Positions 56,721-64,000 of a stretch of DNA of 64,000 bases are shown piece by piece. Position numbers and translations under genes: made by a program. The notes beneath the pieces were generated by a model. That model was not told the DNA's origin, ran no database searches, and saw nothing but the letters and a program-made list of their open reading frames with translations. The DNA is taken from assembly GCA_964034945.1 (NCBI GenBank), contig OZ035960.1, positions 52,074,706-52,138,705 of the forward strand, written 5' to 3'. The DNA is from Chrysopilus asiliformis (taxonomy: Eukaryota > Arthropoda > Insecta > Diptera > Rhagionidae). Within the stretch, counting starts at the first letter, position 1; each line of letters begins with the position of its first letter.

Positions 56721-57707
56721 ACACAGCCAATTTCGATTTAGTTTAAAAATTTAATACCTAACAATTTGATTTAAAATTTATGTATTAATTTATCAAATTG
56801 TGTAATTGTCAATGTTAAGTACACGATAAAAATGTTTGGGCTAAATTTCAATCTTTTTGGTATTTTATACAGTTCCGCACAAAAAAAAGACTGGAATTTA
56901 GTCTTTCGATAGATTATTGTTTTGGAATCTTTTTGTGTTGAAATGTAATCCAAAATAGTTATTGATTTCAATACTTTGTTTGCTTAAAATTTAATAATTT
57001 TTTTAAATACACTTTTGTATGACAATTGCGCTATTTAAAAAAAAGTTTTTTTTTATTTATTTTAATATTAACAAAAAAAACTTGATTTCTTGTCAAAAAA
57101 AAATCTTAAAAAGAGCAGTTTCAAATAAACAGTACTTTTTAAAACCTCCGTTTTCCAATAATTCCCTTTTGCCTGTTGCAGATCATATGTGAATTATAAC
57201 GGAAGGAAAAATTTGATAAGTATTATAAAATTCAAATTTTATTAAAAATTGTCGAATTCCAGGACTGGTATTAAAAGTTAATACAAAAAGTATTGAAAAT
57301 ATATTCATTTAATGCTGTTGGCATTAAAAAAAAACTTTTTTATTACAATCTATCAAACTCTAAAAAAATATTGGAAAATAATTCAAATTTGATTAAAAAT
57401 GTAGTTAATAATTTGAGAGGATTGAAGTCAGTAGAAAAAGTATTAGAAAATATTGAATTCTAAAAATGGGATAAAAAGTTAGTCCAATAATTTTAACCGT
57501 GTATAAAAGTTATCAAGTAAAATCGGAAATATTCTATAAAACAAAAGGTAATTGAGTCTGTAACAGTAAATGAAAATTTTCAACAAGGCGACATTGTTTT
57601 GTAAATTATCCGCCGGATATTTGAATACTTGATGACATAAATAATCATGTTTTAATTTTCCCGCAATAATAAAGCAAAAATATAGCACGCGCTACTTCCT
57701 TTTTCCT
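56721..57707. other. No gene seen
   Basis: Very AT-rich sequence with no recognisable features. Confidence 0.5.
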
Positions 57708-57710
57708 TAA

Positions 57711-58171
57711 TGCGGCGGTCACACGACGCTGTTTTACCAGCGCTAGTGGCTGTTTGGCTGTTAGCAGCCGTTTCAGCAGCACCGTGTGAACTCTAGTGAG
57801 TTGCTACTACCAGCAGCAGCGTGATGATTTTAGTAGCGCTAGTGAAGTAGATACCGTTCTACTTTGCCAGCGCTACTAGGGATCACGTGACCCTGTCGCA
57901 TGGTTTCTGAGCTGTCAACAGTCGGATAAGTGGTAAAGTTTGTTTATTGTAAGTTGTTATTTTACGTTTATTTATTTAAATTTGTGTGTTACGTTTATTA
58001 TTGAAAAAATCTCCCAGATTAAATGTCAAACCACTGTTTTGCTACTTGCCAGCGATACTAAAGTATAAATCGTGTGAACCCTCTCAATACGCTGGCTGCT
58101 GTTGCTACTTGACAGCGCTACTAATTAACAGCCGCCAGCGACTGGCAAAACAGCGTCGTGTGACCGCGGCA
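57711..58171 (-). mobile_element. GC-rich Harbinger-type MITE, copy 4
   Basis: Full-length copy in the opposite orientation to copies 1 and 2. Ends TGCGGCGGTCACACGACG and complement are flanked by a perfect TAA duplication (57708-57710, 58172-58174). E-box CACGTG is at 57884-57889. Confidence 0.87.
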
Positions 58172-58331
58172 TAACCACATAAAAATGTTGCGTCGTTTTT
58201 CGATGCAAAGCTTGCATCGTAAGATTTTCGATGTATCTTGCAACTAATTTTTATACAAACAGTAACGAAATGTGATGATAAAAATACCTTAATATTTTTT
58301 TCTTTCTAATATAATTTGCACATGAACAGCA

Positions 58332-59158
58332 CCAGGGATGGGAAACATTATCCTAACGTAACGAAATACCAAAAAAAAAAATGAAATTTTGGAAACAAGC
58401 GATTTTGTTAGTGGTTGCTAATGATTTCATGTTATATGATTTAGCAGAGATGGAACAAGGAACCTTGGATCATTTTATAAACTGAAAAACGCAGATTTAC
58501 GCTAGTAAGCTCCCCGGGAAGTGTCATCCTAATCGGTTCAGTGGTTCTCAAGTTATGGCCAAACAGACAGAAAAACTAAAAGTAATATACATCATTCGAT
58601 GACACTGGTAAGAAAGAAGAGGAACCTTGGGCTGATCCATGGTCTAAAACATGCCCGTTGAAGCCAGTAAGCTCCCCTGGAAGTATCATCCAAATCGCTT
58701 CAGTGGTTGTCGAGTTTTAAGCGAACAGACAGACAGACGGACACACAAGCCTATCATATAGAGTTTTTCTTTTGAACGTCCTTCGGAATATTTTTACAAA
58801 TCTCCTTAAAGCTTTTAAACCACAAAAATATCTATAAAAAATCGCAAGTCTAATAGTATTTGTGAATATCACAAAATAAATTCATGTGGTGTGCAAATCA
58901 GAAATTTTTAATACCATACAAATATATAACCGAATAAATTTCGATATTTCCGCCAAACACAATAAGATAAATGTTTGTCACATGTTATTTGTTAAACTTT
59001 CACAAACATAACCCGGCCGACCCCTTTACTATCTGCTGGCCACATTTATCACCGCACTCAACCCTACAATCGGATAATTGAACATTTTCCTTTTCCTGTG
59101 TTTCTGGAGTCCTTGCACCAGGAGACCCGCCGAATTTGCGCATGACTTCTACTGTCCA
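58332..59158. other. Repeat remnants, no gene seen
   Basis: A hAT-like end CAGGGATGGGAAACATTATC is at 58332. From 58490 to 58770 two diverged units of about 180 bp share CAGTAAGCTCCCC-type, GGAAGTGTCATCCTAATCGG and TTCAGTGGTT phrases and end in CAGACAGACAGACGGAC, as in retroposon tails. Confidence 0.5.
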
Positions 59159-59542
59159 TTAGTTGGTATCAGAAAAGCTTTTAGAAACCGACATGGAACC
59201 CATGTAGTCACACGTCTTGGCATATGATGTCAAACACCCTAATCCATTAGTTCCTGGCCTTAGCTCAAGGATGCGGCGACTTTTGAAATCCCAGGCCATG
59301 GCACAGGTTCGCAACCTATTCCCACAATTCGATTCTGTGTTAACCTTCGCCTGCATCGCAATGGCGCACGACTTCACTGTGTTTGTGCCTTGCCATAGTC
59401 CAGCAGCAAAATACAAACATATTTCATGCAAAACATTCACAACGGCGACGTACATTGTATGACCTATTCTAGGTGCAGTATCCGTTATATTTATGTTTTC
59501 TATATCCAACAACCTGAAGAGACATTGAGTGTAACCTCTCAA
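59159..59542 (-). other. GC-richer island with a 127-codon open frame
   Basis: The minus-strand frame starts MRGYTQCLFRLLD and contains a hydrophobic stretch (YVAVVNVLHEICLYFAAGL) and seven or more cysteines. It matches no family I know. The overlapping plus-strand frame is also open for 81 codons, so neither strand is favoured. A CTCTTCAG acceptor-like site lies just inside the minus-strand frame. It could be a coding exon, a conserved non-coding element near the Elbow/Noc gene, or chance. Confidence 0.2.
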
Positions 59543-60401
59543 GGAGTTTGTTTGTTTACTACTCCCCTGAGAGAATTTCCATGCTTACGGAGATGATTCC
59601 TCCGCTCTCTCGCTTCATTCGATTGATTTGCGAGTAGCGAGCATAACCGGTACGAAATTCTGAATTCCATATCCCTCTCTAACTGGTAAGCCGATTTATG
59701 CCTTCACTTGTCGCTGCTCAACATAATCTAAAGAGATTTTCTTCGCATAGGACAGGGGTGGCAAACAGTTCCATCTCAGGTATGTTCTTAAAATCTCAAA
59801 CCAACAATATGCATTGTAAAAACTCAAAAAATATAAAATGCCAATTTTTTTTATGATACGAAGGCTGAATATACAATCCAAAACTATCAAAACAGTTGGT
59901 GCAGCAGCGGAGAAGAAAATGGAATTGGAACTTCCAAGGGAACTGTTCCATATCAGGTTAAAAGCGGCACGGTGATAGCCGCAGTAAATGCCTGAACTCC
60001 AAATACGCGGAGCGGTGACGGCTCAATTTGTGTTCTCATAACCTACAAATTGGAGCGAATTTGAAGATTATTTCAAAATTTTTCAAAATTATTATATAAA
60101 CCTGTAACTTCTGCTACCAGCTGTTACCGCGCCGCGCCGCGCCGGATAGCGCGGTATTGTGGGACAGCCTTAAGAATCCCACTTGACGGAAAATCCTCGA
60201 TATTTCCCATGTCGGAGCTAGAAGGCTGTAAAAATTCGAAAAAATGTGTCCATTTTTATGGTAGAGAATTAAAGGATTTTAATGATTTTTGGCGTTGATA
60301 TTTCTATTCATGAAAAACAAGTTGGTACCAAAATTCAAATTTTTTTCCCCCATACACTCCCCATTTACTATAAATATTTGCACCTCGTCGATAAAAATCG
60401 T
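59543..60401. other. No gene seen
   Basis: CAGGGGTGGCAAACAG at about 59753 resembles a hAT end without a visible partner. A (CCGCG)n-like tract, CGCGCCGCGCCGCGCCGG, lies at about 60127-60145. No coding signal. Confidence 0.45.
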
Positions 60402-60405
60402 TTAA

Positions 60406-60679
60406 CCCTCTGTCTACCATTGGGGTCAATTTTACCCCACAGCGATAAAATTTTTCTCTAATTCTAGCCGTAATAGTTTTTGGACTTTGTAACTTCTTGA
60501 CATTGTTTCTTTAAAAATTCTTCATTGTATTTTGCTGGAATTTATTGACATTATTGAAGTTATTTCTAAGTGTACTCAGACTTTTTCAATAACAACTTAA
60601 GGAAAATGGCTTATTACCGATTGGGGTCTAATTGACCCCAACGGTAGTTCTGGCAGGTTTTTTTTCGGTAGACGGAGGG
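60406..60679. mobile_element. piggyBac-like MITE, 274 bp
   Basis: TTAA on both sides (60402-60405, 60680-60683). Ends CCCTCTGTCTACC and, complemented, CCCTCCGTCTACC. Inside each end are TTGGGGTCAATTTTACCCC and TTGGGGTCTAATTGACCCC, palindromic words that may bind transposase. No coding. Confidence 0.87.
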
Positions 60680-60719
60680 TTAACTTGATTTTGATATACA
60701 AAATATTATAGCATTTGAA

Positions 60720-61030
60720 GTTAATCGGCCACTTAAACTTAAATATAAGCAATTAATTAATTCCTACGGTTTAAAAAGGCTAAGTTCAACTTAATGTTTT
60801 AAGAATATTACGCGCAAACAGGCCTTAGCCAAGATCTATAAATAGGGCCCTTTATATTTAAAACGATTTTGAGAAAAAGCGTTTTTGGAAAGCAATAAGC
60901 AATCTATTATTTTATGGATTGTCTACTTTGTCTACACGTAGAGAATAGACTATTGTCTACAGTGAAACTAACGTGTTTACATGACGATGAAGTTTACATG
61001 ACGTAGACTACGTAGACTACGTAGACTGAT
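60720..61030. mobile_element. Fragments of two elements (Harbinger end, then hAT end)
   Basis: ACGCGCAAACAGGCC followed by TTA at about 60811-60828 matches the right end of the Harbinger element at 3700-4560. From 60900 the phrase TTTTATGGATTGTCTACTTT, GTCTACACGTAGAGAATAGA and repeated ACGTAGACTACGTAGAC matches the right part of the hAT-like element at 27841-28605. Both are incomplete. Confidence 0.6.
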
Positions 61031-62262
61031 CATATCTTAATCAGCGACATTGATTTATTTTTTGACATCTGTTCTAAACTAACTGAACAAATTTGCACCT
61101 TCGGCAGGAAAATTCTTTCATGTGCCTCCATTGACACGTGTACCGTTAGGTTTTCCACCGCTGGAATGATGTGTTTATGAGTTGGTAAGTGGGAAAACAC
61201 AATCGTGGCTATGTTTCTTCAACGGAATCTCTTGCGAGCATACTTTTGAGAGGAGCCAACAACTTGTTTTGTTAAACATCGTGTCCATGTCGTTAGATGG
61301 AACTGAAACGGTGAAGTGCATGCAGTCAAAGGTTTTTGTATATTGAACGTCGCGCTGGTGCCGTATTTCAGATCCACGCTATATTGTTCACGCGTTCGGT
61401 TGGTGTATTTCCTTTTTATTACAAAAATGTGTGCACATCTTTTTTTGTGAGGTGTGACGTTTATGAATCCAGAGAACTGTGTGCTAACGACGACAATAGT
61501 GGCTAGAGGTAGCGGTTTATGTGGACAAGCATAGATAGATACTTTGTCGACATAACGAACAAGATACAAAACTGGCAGATAGACCAACAGTAGCAGAAGC
61601 AATCGGACTGTGTCAGACAGGGCAGGACAGAGTTGTTGTGCCAGGTGCTAAAAATGAGATGAGATTTTTTTTGAGAAAATATTTCATTTAGTCGATGTCA
61701 GATACTCATGTCGTTCGCATGCTGTTTTAATCGTGCTGGTTGCGCATTCATTTAAATTATTTTTTTGTTTTGTTCTGTGCTATCAACATTGAATCATCAT
61801 TTACGACGACATATCCTTTCTAGTTATTTTAACTGTAATCGACTAGCTGTCACCGGAGATATTTCTCTACTATAATGTCGGTGCCTTTGAGTCGTTGACA
61901 TTTTATGGACGTGACGGTTTTATAGACGTTTACGTGCTTATTTATAAAGCTGGATATTATTATTATTACTACTACTATATGCGTCAACATCATCATATAC
62001 CTTTAATGAATTACTGCAGTTTATTATTGTGATTTATATTAGTACATGTTCTTTTTAGAATCTTTTATGCTCAACATTGTTAACAATATTTTTTATAGTG
62101 ATGGATGAATTAGATTTTGATAAATTTCTACTCAAATATTAATTAGTTTGTTTATAAAAAAAATTGCTGCAATTGAAATAAATACAAATAGTGTGAAACA
62201 CATTTAAAGGATAACACGAGTAATAACCAAGCTTCAAAGTGGATTTAACCGAATACTACAAA
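61031..62262 (+). other. Upstream region of the Elbow/Noc-type gene
   Basis: This stretch probably includes the promoter and 5' UTR. It is less AT-rich at 61080-61620. A 127-codon minus-strand frame at 61219-61602 with a hydrophobic start (MLLLLLVYLPVLYLV) matches nothing I know and I do not call it a gene. ATTATTATTATTACTACTAC lies at about 61956-61975. Confidence 0.35.
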
Positions 62263-62331
62263 ATGCTGACGTCTAGTAATCCTAGTAATCAGTATTTAAG
62301 ACCGGAATATCTTACACCATTGCCTACAACA
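62263..62331 (+). CDS. First coding exon of an Elbow/No-ocelli (NET family) zinc-finger gene
   Basis: The exon encodes 23 residues and ends exactly at a consensus donor (ACA|GTAAGT) in phase 0. Its end, SNQYLRPEYLTPLPTT, matches my recollection of the N-terminus of Drosophila Elbow B and Noc, where the next residues begin the conserved KSPLALLAQTC block (the Groucho/Sp-type motif region). NET proteins are nuclear co-repressors with one C2H2 finger, acting in tracheal, eye, leg and wing patterning. The rest of the gene lies beyond the window, so which of the two paralogues this is cannot be decided. The codons for SSN and PSN form a 9-bp near-duplication (AGTAATCCTAGTAAT), so residues 7-9 may be a small lineage-specific insertion. 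I see no other candidate ATG just upstream in frame. Confidence 0.75.
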
Positions 62332-62817
62332 GTAAGTAAAATCAATACCAAAGACCTTAACCTTAAAATTATAATTATAATTTAATTATATTGCTAATAA
62401 TAAGGTATATGATTTGAAAATTTTGTAGAATTTTGCGGTTAAGTTGAAAAATTAAATGTTTATTACTGTATTTCGGGACAGACAAAAATTATACACAAAT
62501 AAAAATTCGCTTGGAAACTGTTAAAAATCTAAAAATCTATTTTAACGGCCGAGGATACCACACGTGTTGTACAATCATGAATATTTCGGCTACCATAAAA
62601 TGTTGGATGCGGTCAAAGTTTTTTTAAAAAATCGAATAAAAAGAAAAATAAGTTTCAACTGTTCTCGAATTATCATAATATTATCTCGGGTTTTTTTAAA
62701 TCGCCGATTGAATTCCATTTTCGGCTAATCGTATAAACATGGCCTAAATCTGGAACTCCTAAATCTCCGGTGACCAGGAATCCCGGATCGGCCAAGATAG
62801 CCCTGGATTCAGGCTTA

Positions 62818-63200
62818 TGCTACATTTACACGAATGACAAATTTGTCATTTTTTTCTTGTCATTATGTTAATTCCCGTGTAAATGGCATAATTTTTGTAA
62901 TTTTTTCTGTCAGAAAATGTCAATCTCTCATAAAAGAATGAACTTGTCCATTCTTTTATGCCAGATTGTCATTCGTACAAACGCAATATTAGTTATGACA
63001 AAAGTTGAATACTGAAGTTGTCATAACTAATATTGCGTTTGCACGAATGACAATCTGGCATAAAAGAATGGACAAGTTCATTCTTTTATGAGAGATTGAC
63101 ATTTTCTGACAGAAAAATTACAAAAATTATGCCATTTACACGGGAATTAACATAATGACAAGAAAAAAATGACAAATTTGTCATTCGTGTAAATGTAGCA
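62818..63200. mobile_element. 383-bp fold-back MITE in the Elbow/Noc intron
   Basis: Two arms of about 184 bp (62818-63001 and 63018-63200) are almost perfect reverse complements around a 16-base loop. Ends are TGCTACATTTACACGAATGA and complement, with TTA on both sides (62815-62817, 63201-63203), as for Harbinger-type elements. A related single arm is at 14636-14787. It encodes no protein. Confidence 0.93.
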
Positions 63201-63863
63201 TTAGTTGTTCCGACATCCCGGAAACTAAACTTTTGTCCCGAATTATTCCATTTAGGGTTATAGTTGCTTGAACACTAACAAAATTATTACAGATATGCCA
63301 AATATTCGCGGGAAGTTACTGTATATCATGCTTTCTAGTGCCCGCGGCGCATTTTTTTATTAGGACGCATATCTCTTTAATGGTTTTTATTCGAATTTCG
63401 GTTGCATTTATTTATGAAATCTAAAAAAAAGTCCGAAACTAGAGACAATTACAGAACTAGAATGACAAATAGAATGACTGTTTTGGTCGCCTTGGTCCTA
63501 ATTTATTCAATAATTTGCCACTTATTTTCAATATTTATTTACTTACTCGTACTTTGAACTTGTATCCTACTCGTTTTCTTTAGTTTCCGCTAGAGTTCTT
63601 CAACCTGCTCGTTTTTCCCCTCAACCACAATTTTGAATGATCGCAGATTTGATTTGTGACGGCACCTGATCCTGGGAGTCTGTTCTGGTTTGGTGAAAAA
63701 ACTTTTCTTGATCGTAAAAAGATCTCTATTGGCTTTACGTTAAATATATAATGCACATTTTTGCTTGGTTATGAAAATGTCCGGAATAAATAAAAGCACT
63801 TCGCAATAGGAATGAAACACGGAAAATAGCAGATCGACTAGTAGAGTAGAGTACTATTTCTTA

Positions 63864-64000
63864 CTCTGCTGTTGATGGGTTGCAACGTAAAAACCTTACA
63901 AATGTTGTAATTCATTCACCGTTCGCAATCCACGTAAAAACTGTAGGTGCGAAGCAGGGAAGAATTTGTTATGAAACCTCAATTGAGGAGGCCCAGGCTC
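63864..64000 (+). mobile_element. SINE body fragment, cut by the window edge
   Basis: CTGTTGATGGGTTGCAACGT through GTTATGAAACCTCAATTGAG matches the body of the SINE at 22323-22676 on the other strand. The tRNA-like head is absent, so this copy is 5'-truncated; its 3' end is outside the window. Confidence 0.75.

Larger units (their letters stand above)
62332..64000 (+). other. Start of intron 1 of the Elbow/Noc-type gene
   Basis: The intron begins GTAAGT and is not closed within the window. It holds a 383-bp hairpin element (62818-63200), pieces of a dispersed repeat with 'CCCGGA' and 'GCGGCGCAT' motifs on either side of it (about 62745-62815 and 63205-63430), and a SINE fragment at its right end. 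No further coding exon is recognisable. Confidence 0.7.

Overview
The window is AT-rich animal DNA with spliced genes, very little coding sequence and a dense mosaic of nested transposable elements. An insect, most likely a fly (Diptera), is the best fit. Two genes have clear insect homologues (partner of bursicon and an Elbow/No-ocelli-type zinc-finger gene). Several dispersed repeats have the (GTCY)n microsatellite core typical of DINE/mini-me (Helentron-derived) elements of Diptera. I cannot name the species.

Genes. (1) A complete two-exon gene for partner of bursicon (bursicon beta) lies at 39983-40503 (+), with a TATA box just upstream, an 89-bp intron and a poly(A) signal just downstream. 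(2) At 62263-62331 (+) is the first coding exon of an Elbow/Noc (NET family) zinc-finger repressor; its first intron runs off the right edge. (3) At 51325-51756 (+) an open frame encodes a 143-residue protein with a convincing signal peptide that I do not recognise. All other coding traces are decayed transposase pieces: mariner at about 10.4, 25.7 and 31-33 kb, and PIF/Harbinger at 3.9-4.3, 14.0 and 16.4 kb.

Layout. 1-10 kb: a tandem-repeat locus, a Helentron-type element, a hAT-like element split by a PIF/Harbinger element (3.5-4.9 kb), and a pogo-like element carrying two further insertions (4.9-5.9 kb). 10-22 kb: a Helentron-type element split by an internally deleted mariner, a Harbinger-like inverted-repeat element and GC-rich inverted-repeat elements. 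22-34 kb: a tRNA-derived SINE, a 126-bp hairpin, a solo LTR inside a palindrome, pogo-like, hAT-like and piggyBac-like miniature elements, and a mariner split by an unclassified 1.2-kb element. 34-45 kb: partner of bursicon, then a roughly 670-bp array of an 8-bp repeat. 45-60 kb: sparse, with retroelement tails, the secreted-protein frame and the fourth copy of a GC-rich Harbinger-type miniature element. 60-64 kb: a piggyBac-like element, then the Elbow/Noc exon and an intron holding a 383-bp near-perfect hairpin element.

The genes do not form an operon or pathway. Bursicon beta is a secreted neurohormone subunit and Elbow/Noc is a developmental transcription factor; they simply lie in the same chromosomal region. 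The strongest observations are structural: several insertions can be read with exact target-site duplications and give a relative order of transposition.
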